Of a stretch of DNA of 64,000 nt, positions 35,165-42,923 are shown piece after piece. The notes under the pieces were generated by a model. It was not told the DNA's origin, did not search any database, and was given only the letters and a program-made list of their open reading frames with translations. The stretch's first letter is position 1. Each line of letters begins with the position of its first letter. Source of the stretch: an uncultured Oscillospiraceae bacterium. Its GTDB lineage: Bacteria; Bacillota; Clostridia; Oscillospirales; Oscillospiraceae. The position numbers and the translations under genes are program-made. The DNA is taken from NCBI GenBank assembly GCA_934597175.1, contig CAKTQR010000001.1, forward strand, positions 100,521 to 164,520, written 5' to 3'.

Positions 35165-36481
35165 ATGTTCTATACCCCATCCCGAGAGGAGGAAGTTAAG
35201 ATCAAACTCGTAAGCTCAAAATCCAGCAGAACACCTCAGGCAAAGGCAGAAAGCGAGACAAAGCGCCGCCCCGAGCCGGAGGTCGAAGATATCGAACCCA
35301 AAAAGCAGAAAAAGAAAAAGGTCAAGAAAAAACGCAGCTGGAAGAAAAGACTCGTTACATTCTTCTGCGTTATCGCTTTCCTTGCGGCATCGTATTTCTT
35401 CGTAGTTTACACAAACATTTCGTTTATCAAAAACCTGCGTGATGCGTATATCGAGACGGCAATGTCCACGATGACGCACCAGTGGCTGGCAGAGTGGTTT
35501 TTCCCGCAGTCGGTCATAGACGAGGTCATGAACCGCATGCACGCCGCCGAGGACAAGCAGGTCGGCATCGAAAGCAAGTGGAAGGATGACCCCATCGAAA
35601 AGGCGAACAACGACTTCTACGCAATGTTCGATGAGATAGACAAGGCCTCGCTCGAAAGCTATCTCAACGAGCACCCCGAATGCAAGCGAGCAAACCTCAT
35701 GGAGCTGGACATCAACGAAGCCGGCATAGATGACGACGGCACAACGATAACCACAACACAGGGCGATCAGGTGCTTGCGATAAGCGGCAAGCATAAGCTC
35801 ATGCTCGTGCGTGTCAAGGGCTCGGGCTATCAGGGCGTTTTGGCGATACTCAAGGACGCTAGTGACCTCAGATGCTGCCCGGCTCAGTATCTTGGCTCTA
35901 TCGGCGAGGTTTTGGAGAGTCTTGTTCCCCGCTGCAACGGCGTTTTAGGCATCAACGGCAGCGGCTTTTCCGACTGGAACGGTGTAGGCAACGGCGGCAA
36001 GCTCAAGGGCTACGCCATGTGCAGCGGCACGGAGTACGGTTCGCACTTTACCGACAGCCGCAAGCGTTTGGAGCTTCGTGACGATAACAAGATATACATA
36101 GTCGACGCCAAAAACGAGACCACCCCGGGCACGAGAGACGCAGTTGAGTTCAGACCCGCACTTATAATTGACGGTGTTCCGCTCGTTGACGAGCTTTCGG
36201 GCTTCATGTCCATCCAGCCCCGCTGCGTCGTCGGTCAGTCCAAGGACGGCGATGTTTTGATGCTCGTCGTTGAGGGCCGACTGGTCGGCCGCTCGCTCGG
36301 CATCGGGCTTCCCGAGTGCACGAAGATAATGCAGCGTTATGACGCATATCAGGCCATGAACATGGACGGCGGCACGAGCGCAGTTATGTGGTACGACGGC
36401 GAGTATGTCACCAAGTGCTCTAACCCCGCCATCACCTGCCGCTACCTGCCCAACTCCTGGGTCTACGGCTACGCAGCGTAA
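35165..36481 (+). CDS. Phosphodiester glycosidase-like membrane protein (NAGPA domain)
   Basis: About 438 residues from this ATG. A Lys/Arg-rich cytoplasmic start is followed by one membrane helix (RLVTFFCVIAFLAASYFFVV) and a linker. The C-terminal NAGPA domain has QPRCVVGQSKDGDVLMLVVEGR and the closing AMNMDGGTSAVMWYDGEYV. Related proteins uncap GlcNAc-phosphodiesters or act on exopolysaccharide. The start is uncertain: ATGs at 35138 and 35165 have weak ribosome sites. The only strong one, AGGAGG at 35187, stands 8 bases before an ATC at 35201. Confidence 0.8.
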   Translation: MFYTPSREEEVKIKLVSSKSSRTPQAKAESETKRRPEPEVEDIEPKKQKKKKVKKKRSWKKRLVTFFCVIAFLAASYFFVVYTNISFIKNLRDAYIETAMSTMTHQWLAEWFFPQSVIDEVMNRMHAAEDKQVGIESKWKDDPIEKANNDFYAMFDEIDKASLESYLNEHPECKRANLMELDINEAGIDDDGTTITTTQGDQVLAISGKHKLMLVRVKGSGYQGVLAILKDASDLRCCPAQYLGSIGEVLESLVPRCNGVLGINGSGFSDWNGVGNGGKLKGYAMCSGTEYGSHFTDSRKRLELRDDNKIYIVDAKNETTPGTRDAVEFRPALIIDGVPLVDELSGFMSIQPRCVVGQSKDGDVLMLVVEGRLVGRSLGIGLPECTKIMQRYDAYQAMNMDGGTSAVMWYDGEYVTKCSNPAITCRYLPNSWVYGYAA

Positions 36482-36489
36482 TACAACAT

Positions 36490-36523
36490 AAAAAAGAGTA
36501 CGGTCGCTGACCGTACTCTTTTT
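36490..36523 (+). terminator. Terminator of the phosphodiester glycosidase gene (copy 1)
   Basis: 10-bp stem GAGTACGGTC and complement with loop GCT, flanked by A6 and T5. It begins a few bases after the stop codon. Copy 2, with an identical stem and loop, is at 36752-36786. Confidence 0.92.
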
Positions 36524-36751
36524 CAGCGTGTCAAAAAGTCTTGTGACTTTTTTGCACGCTTCAAAACACGCCACATTTTTTGTGAAGCGCAGCTTCACAA
36601 AAAATCTCGCTACGCTCGTCAAAAAGCCTTAACAGGCATTTTTGATGGCTATAATCCAACTTGAGGCGGGACCTTGTCCCCCTCACACTCCCCCTGCTGC
36701 GTATTGGATTTTACTCGTTGCGCTTATTTTTCCTAGTTCTTTGACAGTCTG

Positions 36752-36786
36752 AAAAAAGAGTACGGTCGCTGACCGTACTCTTTTTT
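36752..36786. terminator. Terminator (copy 2), end of the feo/ATPase operon
   Basis: Same GAGTACGGTC stem and GCT loop as copy 1, flanked by A6 and T6, so it can work both ways. On the minus strand it follows the P-type ATPase stop codon at once. Confidence 0.9.
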
Positions 36787-36787
36787 G

Positions 36788-38863
36788 TTATTTAAGCAGG
36801 TTTGTCATGCTGCGGACGCTTATGCCGAGCGTCGAGATGTTATGCAGCAGCGCAGAGGTCGCAGGCGGCAGAACGCCGAATGCACCGAGTGCTATCAATG
36901 TGCCGTTGAAGCCCAGAACAAAGCGGTAGTTGCCGTTTATTCTGCCCAGCAGCGCATTAGATATCTCTTTAAGCGTTGCAAGCTCGAACAGGTCGTCTGC
37001 GGCTATGGTGATATCGGCAATTTCCCTTGCAATTGCTGCGCCGTCGCTTATCGCTATACCGACATCGGCAGCCGACAGCGCCGGGGAGTCGTTTATGCCG
37101 TCGCCTATCATGATGACCTTCTTGCCTGCCGCCTTCTCCTGCTCGACAAAGCGAGCCTTGTCCTCGGGCAGGACCTCGGCATAGAACTCGTCAACGCCAA
37201 CCTGCCGTGCAATGGCTGCGGCGGTGCGCTCGTTATCGCCCGTCATCATGACGGCTTTCTTAATGCCGAGCTTACGCAGGCGATTGAGCACCTCGGAGGC
37301 CTCCTCACGCAGAGGATCGGCAATGCAGATAACGCCCGACAGCTCCCCGCCGATGGCAAGATACAGGTGCGAATACTGTTCGGGCAGAGTATCGAATTTC
37401 TCCTGCTCGTCGGCAGGAATGGTGCAGCCCTCGTCCTCAAACACGAAGTGGTGGCTGCCGATGACGACCTTTTTGCCGTTTATGCGGCTTGCTATGCCGT
37501 GCGCCACGACATACTCGACCTCGGAGTGCATCTCGTCATGGGCGATGCCCTGACGCACAGCCTCCTTGACGACGGCGTTTGCCATAGAATGGGGGTAATG
37601 CTCCTCCAAGCATGCGGCGATGCGCAGGACGCTTTCGGTGTCCCTGCCGCCGAAGGGCACGACATCCGCAACGGTCGGCACGGCGTGGGTCAGCGTGCCG
37701 GTCTTATCAAAGACGACGGTGTCGGCTTTTGCGACAGCTTCAAGGTACTTGCCGCCCTTGACGGTGATGTGATATCCGCCGCACTCTCGCATAGCCGAAA
37801 GCACCGCAAGCGGCATGGAAAGCTTGAGTGCGCAAGAAAAATCGACCATTAGGATGGACACCGCACGGGTCAAATTGCGGGTCAGCAGATATGTCACCAC
37901 CGTTCCGGCAAGGCTATACGGCACGAGCTTATCGGCAAGCGCCAGAGCACGGTTTTCGGTAGTAGACTTGAGCTTTTCCGAGCTTTCTATCATGCTGACT
38001 ATCTGGTCATATCGGCTTGAGCCCTGCATCTGCTCGACGGCTATGACGCACTCGCCCTCCTCGACGACCGTGCCGGCATAGACGACAGAGCCGACGCTTT
38101 TTGCAACGGCGATAGACTCGCCCGTGAGCGATGCCTGATTGACGCTCGCCTCGCCCTCGGTTATTCTGCCGTCAAGCGGGATGACATTGCCGGTGTGGAC
38201 GCAGATAAGGTCGCCGGTCCTTACATCGCTTATGGGCACGAGCACCTCGGTTTCGCCGGTCTTGAGCCAAACTCTGTCGACATTCAGCGACATGCATCTT
38301 GCAAGATCGCTAAGCGACTTCTTGCGTGTCCACTCCTCCAAAAGCTCGCCGAGCTTGAGCAGGAACATGACGGAGCTTGCCGTGCCGAAGTCACGGCGCA
38401 GTATCGACACACCAATCGACAGTGCGTCGAGCACCTCGACCTCGATCTTCTTATTGAATACGCAGCGCAGGCCACGCCATATGTACCGCACGGAGTGCAC
38501 CGCCGTGCGTATCTGACGCAGCGGCACGGGAAGCAGCAGCTTGCGGGCTATACGGCCGAGGGCCAGGCTTGCCAGCTTATCCTGATAATAGCGATTTAAA
38601 GAACGGCTGCTGTTTTCAAGCGTGGACTTTTCCATCGTCGAGTAGTCGTACTTAAACGCACGGATGCCGTCAATGACAGCGAGCCTGTCGCCGGTATAGT
38701 GAACTATCATATTGCAGGTGCGCTCGTGGACGGTCGCCTGCCTTACCCCGGGCAGTCTTGAGATATACTCCTCTAGCTGGTCTGCCTCCTCAAGCGTCAT
38801 GTTGCACTGAGGCGCTTGCAGGCGCAGTCTGCCCTTGGTCTCGTGGATAATTTTAAATTTCAT
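36788..38863 (-). CDS. Heavy-metal P1B-type ATPase with SCA instead of CPC
   Basis: 691 residues. An N-terminal HMA-like fold (1-75) lacks the CxxC motif. The actuator has ASLTGESIAVAKS, phosphorylation site is VFDKTGTLTH (near 387) and the hinge is GDGINDSPALSAADVGIAI. The membrane-helix selectivity motif, usually CPC, reads DFSCALKLSMP (near 342), so only one Cys remains and the Pro after it is lost. Last gene of the feoA-feoB operon, which suggests transport of iron or another divalent metal rather than copper. Direction and metal are inference. Confidence 0.88.
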   Translation of the reverse strand: MKFKIIHETKGRLRLQAPQCNMTLEEADQLEEYISRLPGVRQATVHERTCNMIVHYTGDRLAVIDGIRAFKYDYSTMEKSTLENSSRSLNRYYQDKLASLALGRIARKLLLPVPLRQIRTAVHSVRYIWRGLRCVFNKKIEVEVLDALSIGVSILRRDFGTASSVMFLLKLGELLEEWTRKKSLSDLARCMSLNVDRVWLKTGETEVLVPISDVRTGDLICVHTGNVIPLDGRITEGEASVNQASLTGESIAVAKSVGSVVYAGTVVEEGECVIAVEQMQGSSRYDQIVSMIESSEKLKSTTENRALALADKLVPYSLAGTVVTYLLTRNLTRAVSILMVDFSCALKLSMPLAVLSAMRECGGYHITVKGGKYLEAVAKADTVVFDKTGTLTHAVPTVADVVPFGGRDTESVLRIAACLEEHYPHSMANAVVKEAVRQGIAHDEMHSEVEYVVAHGIASRINGKKVVIGSHHFVFEDEGCTIPADEQEKFDTLPEQYSHLYLAIGGELSGVICIADPLREEASEVLNRLRKLGIKKAVMMTGDNERTAAAIARQVGVDEFYAEVLPEDKARFVEQEKAAGKKVIMIGDGINDSPALSAADVGIAISDGAAIAREIADITIAADDLFELATLKEISNALLGRINGNYRFVLGFNGTLIALGAFGVLPPATSALLHNISTLGISVRSMTNLLK

Positions 38864-38918
38864 TGCTGATCTCCTAAAAGCATAAGCCGCCCTGACGGAC
38901 GGCCTAAGCTGACGAAAG

Positions 38919-39182
38919 TCACTCTGCGGTGTCGCTCATTTCGGCGCTGCGCTCTTCCTCTGCACGAGCCTCGTTGATGCTCTTAGCACCGGCAAGGATA
39001 TCACTGCAATCGTCCTGAAAATTGGTAGCAGTCTGCATGACACAATCCTTCATGCGGAGAGCAGCTGCCGTTACATGAGTGTAGAGAGTTTTGGCGTCAC
39101 GGCTCGTGAGGATCTTGATGCCGGCAGTACCGAAAAGTACGCCGCCTGCAAACAAACCTACTTCTTCCCAATCAACTTTCAT
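38919..39182 (-). CDS. DUF6110-like small membrane-associated protein
   Basis: 87 residues. N-terminal WEEVGLFAGGVLFGTAGIKIL is a glycine-rich hydrophobic helix, followed by an amphipathic region (THVTAAALRMKDCVMQTATN) and an acidic tail. The pattern fits the small DUF6110 family seen next to metal P-type ATPases in gut Clostridia; that assignment is from memory of the family. It lies between the FeoB-associated peptide and the ATPase, so it may assist the pump. Confidence 0.7.
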   Translation of the reverse strand: MKVDWEEVGLFAGGVLFGTAGIKILTSRDAKTLYTHVTAAALRMKDCVMQTATNFQDDCSDILAGAKSINEARAEEERSAEMSDTAE

Positions 39183-39227
39183 GGTCTTTCTCCTTTTTTA
39201 TAAAGATTTTGACATTAACAGAATATC

Positions 39228-39264
39228 GTATGAGTGACTCCGCTGTTAAGAGGGTCACTCATAC
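39228..39264. promoter_or_regulatory. Intercistronic hairpin inside the feo operon
   Basis: An 11-bp perfect stem (GTATGAGTGAC and complement) with a 15-base loop stands between the FeoB-associated peptide and the DUF6110-like gene. On the minus strand no U-run follows, so it may be a partial terminator or an mRNA-processing or stability element that lowers expression of the ATPase end. Confidence 0.55.
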
Positions 39265-39274
39265 TTTTAGCATA

Positions 39275-39478
39275 TCACGATTGATGCTTCAGACTTGATA
39301 CATCGGTCAGGGGTCTGGTGCTTGATACATCCGATTTAAAGTCTCCGCAGTTTTTTTGGCAAGAGCAGCCGTTAGGGCAGCCGATGCACTTGACTCCGTG
39401 TTTCTTTTGCTTGTGGATATACAGCACAGCCAAGCCAACGATCAATGCAACAACTAAAATTACAAGAATGTTATCCAT
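39275..39478 (-). CDS. FeoB-associated Cys-rich membrane protein
   Basis: 67 residues. One N-terminal helix (ILVILVVALIVGLAVLYI) is followed by a short Cys cluster CIGCPNGCSCQKNC. This is the typical form of the FeoB-associated Cys-rich family that replaces FeoC in Firmicutes. It lies 26 bases after feoB. A role in iron handling at the transporter mouth is inferred from position. Confidence 0.88.
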   Translation of the reverse strand: MDNILVILVVALIVGLAVLYIHKQKKHGVKCIGCPNGCSCQKNCGDFKSDVSSTRPLTDVSSLKHQS

Positions 39479-39504
39479 AGTAACTGCTCCTGATTGATTT
39501 TTTA

Positions 39505-41496
39505 TTACTTACTCAGAGCGTACTCTGCTGTCAGGCTCTTGTTGGTCTTTCTGATCATCATGCTGATGATGAAGGCGAACACAAGAACAGCGATAAGGCC
39601 GGGTACGAAGCCGGCACCGATAGATCCTGTGGTGATAAGAGTACCGATCTGGTATACGAGGAATGCAACGGTGAAGCCGGTTGCGAACTGAAGGCCGACG
39701 CCGCCCCAGAACCACTTGCGGTCGTTGATCTCGGAGTGCATTGCACCGAGAGCTGCGAAGCAAGGAGGAGTGTAGAGGTTGAACATCAGGTATGCAAGAG
39801 CTGCAACCTTGGTGATGGCGAATACGCCTGCGACCTCTGCGCCTGCGCCCTGCATGAGCTCGAGGGAATCGGTGTCGATGAGGTTCTCAAGGCCGACAAA
39901 GCAGACAGCCAGAGTACCGACGACATTTTCCTTTGCGATGAAACCGGTAACAGCTGCGGCTGCGAGCTGCCACGAAACAACGCCCACGATGGGAACGAGC
40001 AGGTAAGCAAACGGGCCTGCGATGGATGCAAGGATCGAGTCGCTTGCGACATCCGCAACCTCAAAGTTCCAGTTGAAGGTCTGCATGACCTGAACAACGG
40101 TGTTGCAAACAAGGATGATGGTGAATGCCTTGACGATGAAGGCCCAGCCACGGTTGAGCATATCGATGCATGCACGCTTGAGGGAGGGAACTTTGTACTC
40201 AGGCAGCTCAATGATGAAGAAGGACTTGCGGTGCTTGTAGCCGACGATCTTGTTTACAAGAAGTGCGCCGAGGAGGATGAGTGCGATACCGACGAAGTAC
40301 ATCAAAGTACCGACCCATGATGCATCGGCGAAGAATGCGCCTGCAAACAGGGAGATAACAGGGAGCTTTGCGCCGCAGGGCATGAAGGTGGTCAGCATTG
40401 CGGTGGCACGACGCTCACGCTCGTTGCGGATGGTACGGCAGGCCATGATGCCCGGGATGCCGCAGCCGGTGCCGATGACGAAGGGGATGACAGACTTGCC
40501 GGACAGACCGACCTTCTTGAAGATGGGGTCGAGAACGACAGTTGCACGAGCCATGTAGCCGCAGTCCTCAAGCAGGGAGATCAGGAAGTACATGACCATG
40601 ACCAGGGGCAGGAAGCCGACAACTGCGCTTACGCCGCCGATGATACCGTCAACAAGCAGAGCCTGAAGGATAGGTGCGGAGTTCTCAACGAGGCCGCCGA
40701 CCCATTCCTGGAAGCTTCCAAGCCAGGCAACGAGGTAATCTGCGATCCAAGGACCTACCCAACCCTGGGAGATCTGGAATACGAGGAACATTACGCCTGC
40801 GAAAATGATAAGGCCAGCAATGGGGTGAGTCAGAACTGCATCGATCTTATCCTGTGCGTTCTTATCCTTAGTCTGAACCTTACGGGTCTCGACGGAAGAG
40901 ACGATCTTGTCAACAAAAGCGAAACGCTTTCTGTCCGCTTCCTCAACGACCTTCTTATCGGTCAGGTCGATATTGCCCTGATGGTAGGGAGCGGCCTGCT
41001 CCTTGCCGTTAAGAGCGGCAGCGGCAGCGACAACATCCTTAAGACCGTCGCCGGTGGTAGAGGTGGTGTCGAATACGGGGCAGCCGAGCTTCTCGGACAG
41101 CTTCTTGACATCGATCTTGGTGCCCTTCTTCTCGTTGAGGTCGTGCTTATTCAGTGCAACGACAACGGGAACACCGAGCTCGAGCAGCTGGGTGGTGAAG
41201 AACAGCGAACGGCTCAGATTGGTAGCATCGACGATGTTGATGATGGCATCGGGGTTCTCATTTCTTACATAAGAACTTGTTATGCTCTCCTCCGAGGTAA
41301 ACGGCGACATGGAATATGCGCCGGGCAGATCGACTGCGATCAGCTCAGCATCACCGGCAAAATTCTTTTTGATGAGTGCTTCTTTCTTGTCAATGGTAAC
41401 GCCTGCCCAGTTGCCGACTTTCTCGTTGCGGCCGGTCAAGGCATTGTACATGGTCGTCTTACCACTGTTAGGATTGCCTGCAAAAGCAATTCTCAT
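39505..41496 (-). CDS. feoB: Ferrous iron transporter B
   Basis: 663 residues. An N-terminal G domain has GNPNSGKTTMYNALTG (G1), DLPGAYSMSP (G3) and ALNKHD (G4). Gate and core membrane regions follow, with GCGIPGIMACRTIRNERERR and FMPCGAKLPV. It imports Fe(II) using GTP. It is at the shorter end of the family. A GTTAGC inverted repeat at 41552-41567 lies 56 bases upstream, in addition to the one before feoA. AGGAGG eight bases ahead sets the start. Confidence 0.96.
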   Translation of the reverse strand: MRIAFAGNPNSGKTTMYNALTGRNEKVGNWAGVTIDKKEALIKKNFAGDAELIAVDLPGAYSMSPFTSEESITSSYVRNENPDAIINIVDATNLSRSLFFTTQLLELGVPVVVALNKHDLNEKKGTKIDVKKLSEKLGCPVFDTTSTTGDGLKDVVAAAAALNGKEQAAPYHQGNIDLTDKKVVEEADRKRFAFVDKIVSSVETRKVQTKDKNAQDKIDAVLTHPIAGLIIFAGVMFLVFQISQGWVGPWIADYLVAWLGSFQEWVGGLVENSAPILQALLVDGIIGGVSAVVGFLPLVMVMYFLISLLEDCGYMARATVVLDPIFKKVGLSGKSVIPFVIGTGCGIPGIMACRTIRNERERRATAMLTTFMPCGAKLPVISLFAGAFFADASWVGTLMYFVGIALILLGALLVNKIVGYKHRKSFFIIELPEYKVPSLKRACIDMLNRGWAFIVKAFTIILVCNTVVQVMQTFNWNFEVADVASDSILASIAGPFAYLLVPIVGVVSWQLAAAAVTGFIAKENVVGTLAVCFVGLENLIDTDSLELMQGAGAEVAGVFAITKVAALAYLMFNLYTPPCFAALGAMHSEINDRKWFWGGVGLQFATGFTVAFLVYQIGTLITTGSIGAGFVPGLIAVLVFAFIISMMIRKTNKSLTAEYALSK

Positions 41497-41551
41497 TTAG
41501 GTTTCCTCCTATTCCCTTTACTATTCTGTCAGATCTTCCTTATGTAGTTTT

Positions 41552-41567
41552 GTTAGCTCAAGCTAAC
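41552..41567. promoter_or_regulatory. Putative metal-regulator operator before feoB
   Basis: Inverted repeat GTTAGCTCAAGCTAAC (6-bp perfect arms, 4-base centre). It fills the spacer of a weak minus-strand promoter-like pair (TTGCCC, 16 bases, TAACAA). It matches the repeat at the feoA promoter in both arms. Confidence 0.7.
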
Positions 41568-41575
41568 CGCAGGGC

Positions 41576-41597
41576 AAAAAGACGGACCATTTGGTCC
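41576..41597 (-). terminator. Weak terminator/attenuator between feoA and feoB
   Basis: Minus strand: perfect GGACCA/TGGTCC stem with a 2-base loop, then GTC and five T. Short stem; partial read-through into feoB is likely. Confidence 0.45.
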
Positions 41598-41611
41598 TGA
41601 CTATTGCGTTA

Positions 41612-41824
41612 TCAAACAACAATAGCCTCGGCCAGCTGGTCGTCGATGCTGTATCTACCGTCTTTTACCGAAACCGTGCAGCTGCCCCTTCTGCGGGCAA
41701 CAACGGTTATCGGCTCGCCGCTGTAGCAGCCGAGTGAGAACAGGAAAGCGTCAAGCTCCTCATCATCAGTGTCGATGCGCTGAATGATGTACTCCTTACC
41801 TTCTTCTGCTTTCGTCAAATTCAT
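41612..41824 (-). CDS. feoA: Ferrous iron transport protein A
   Basis: 70 residues, an SH3-like FeoA. The pattern MNLTKAEEGKEYIIQRID, then ELDAFLFSLGCYSGEPITVVARRRGSC and GRYSIDDQLAEAIVV, matches the family. FeoA is a small cytosolic partner of FeoB. First gene of the feo operon, directly under the promoter/operator at 41889-41940. Confidence 0.93.
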   Translation of the reverse strand: MNLTKAEEGKEYIIQRIDTDDEELDAFLFSLGCYSGEPITVVARRRGSCTVSVKDGRYSIDDQLAEAIVV

Positions 41825-41888
41825 AAGATATCACCTGATCCAGATTCTCTTTTGGTTGCGCAAGGGTAACTTAAAAACAACAAATAAA

Positions 41889-41903
41889 TTAGCTCACGCT
41901 AAC
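41889..41903. promoter_or_regulatory. Putative metal-regulator operator at feoA promoter
   Basis: TTAGCTCACGCTAAC, an inverted repeat with the same arms as the copy before feoB. It begins 8 bases past the -10 box, covering the expected transcription start, which is a classic repressor position. A DtxR-family gene lies at 42527. Confidence 0.8.
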
Positions 41904-41911
41904 CGTGTCTT

Positions 41912-41940
41912 ATACTAGCAGTAGTGTGTTGATTTGTCAA
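41912..41940 (-). promoter_or_regulatory. Sigma-A promoter for feoA operon
   Basis: Minus strand: perfect TTGACA, 17-base spacer, TAGTAT. Followed immediately by the operator at 41889-41903. Confidence 0.9.
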
Positions 41941-41988
41941 GCTTTTTTTACAGATTTTTTTGCATTTTTACATTGTCTGAAAATGGGC

Positions 41989-42038
41989 TTGACAAAGCAA
42001 AGTCAAATGTATTATCATTCTCGTTAGCCGGAGGTAAC
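41989..42038 (+). promoter_or_regulatory. Promoter plus operator of the HMA gene
   Basis: Plus strand: TTGACA at 41989, then TATTAT (15-base spacer) or TTATCA (17-base spacer). The diverged inverted repeat GTTAGCCGGAGGTAAC at 42023-42038 directly follows. Divergent from the feoA promoter, with the operator in the same place relative to the -10. Confidence 0.65.
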
Positions 42039-42099
42039 AAAATCTTTTCGAGCGCTTCCGACCGCAGTTTCTCTTTATGATGCGTGAAAGGAGTTCGTT

Positions 42100-42465
42100 A
42101 TGGGAAACGGTACTGAAAATGCTATAATTATTGCTGTTATATTGATCATCGTCGTGCTTGGCCTTCTGCGTGCCAAAAAGCACTTCTCGGGCGGCGGCTG
42201 CTGCGAGACCGGGAGCAAGACCATCCGCACGCACAAGGAGCTTACCGAGCCCGTCATCGGCACAAAAGTTTTGACCGTTGAGGGCATGACCTGCGAAAAT
42301 TGCCAGGCAAGGGTCGAGAATGCGATAAACCACTATAACGCCGTTGTCTGCAAGGTCGATCTCAAGAAAAAGACAGCGACGGTTTCGTTCAGCCAGCCTA
42401 TCGAGGATTCCGTCCTCAAGGAGGCGGTTGAAAAGCTCGGCTACACCGTCACGGATATCCGCTGA
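42100..42465 (+). CDS. Membrane-anchored heavy-metal-associated (HMA) domain protein
   Basis: 121 residues. An N-terminal helix (AIIIAVILIIVVLGLL) is followed by a Cys-bearing linker with GGGCCETG. A C-terminal HMA ferredoxin-like domain (about 50-121) has the metal motif MTCENC and ends KLGYTVTDIR. Soluble HMA chaperones carry copper; here the anchor and shared operator with feoA point to a metal-trafficking role at the membrane. The GAAAGGAG ribosome site is 6 bases before the ATG. Confidence 0.85.
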   Translation: MGNGTENAIIIAVILIIVVLGLLRAKKHFSGGGCCETGSKTIRTHKELTEPVIGTKVLTVEGMTCENCQARVENAINHYNAVVCKVDLKKKTATVSFSQPIEDSVLKEAVEKLGYTVTDIR

Positions 42466-42473
42466 GCTTTGCC

Positions 42474-42502
42474 TTGAAAATTCTGAGGATTTGTGTTATG
42501 CT
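42474..42502 (+). promoter_or_regulatory. Sigma-A promoter for the DtxR-family gene
   Basis: Plus strand: TTGAAA, 17-base spacer, TATGCT, just after the HMA stop codon. No GTTAGC repeat is present, so the regulator seems to have its own constitutive promoter. Confidence 0.65.
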
Positions 42503-42526
42503 ATTTAAATGAAGAAGGTGTTTAAA

Positions 42527-42889
42527 ATGGCATTACAGGAATCCGGGGAAATGTATCTTGAAACGATATATGTTTTGTCCCAGAAAAGCCGCTTCGTCCG
42601 TGCGATAGATGTCGGCGAATACATGGGCTATTCCAAGCCCAGCGTCAGCCGTGCCGTCGGTATTCTGAAAAACGGCGGATTTATCACCGTTGACAAGGAC
42701 GGGTTTATCACATTGACCGAGACAGGTCTTGAGCGTGCAACGACCATCTATGAGCGGCACACGGTTTTGACTGCGATGCTTGTCGGCCTAGGTGTCGATG
42801 AGGAGACCGCCGCTGCCGACGCCTGTCGGATGGAGCATGTGATAAGCGACAAATCGTTCCAAGCTATAAAAACTCACATCGGAAAATAA
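42527..42889 (+). CDS. DtxR/MntR-family metal-dependent repressor
   Basis: 120 residues from the ATG with AAGAAGGTG 8 bases upstream; an ATG six codons earlier has no ribosome site. The winged helix (about 5-65) contains SGEMYLETIYVL and VGEYMGYSKPSVSRAVGIL. The dimerisation/metal domain has DACRMEHVISDKS, with the Cys, Glu and His of the metal site. No SH3 domain is present, as in MntR. It most likely binds the GTTAGC inverted repeats nearby. Iron as effector is inferred from the feo genes. Confidence 0.9.
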   Translation: MALQESGEMYLETIYVLSQKSRFVRAIDVGEYMGYSKPSVSRAVGILKNGGFITVDKDGFITLTETGLERATTIYERHTVLTAMLVGLGVDEETAAADACRMEHVISDKSFQAIKTHIGK

Positions 42890-42923
42890 AAAATGAGATG
42901 CATTAAGTTGCATCTCATTTTTT
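42888..42923. terminator. Bidirectional terminator between DtxR and XRE genes
   Basis: Stem AATGAGATGCA and complement with a short TTAAGT-type loop, flanked by A and T runs. The XRE stop codon lies inside one arm. Confidence 0.9.

Larger units (their letters stand above)
36482..36787. other. Structured intergenic element between two terminator copies
   Basis: 306 bases without a gene. Between the two terminator copies lie several further inverted repeats. AAAAAGTC with GACTTTTTT is near 36532; TGTGAAGC with GCTTCACA is near 36580; TCAAAAAGCC with GGCATTTTTGA is near 36618; GGGAC with GTCCC is near 36668. An outer pair ATCCAA/TTGGAT encloses the last. The design looks like a mobile repeat or a folded RNA; no reading frame or transposase is present. 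Confidence 0.6.
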
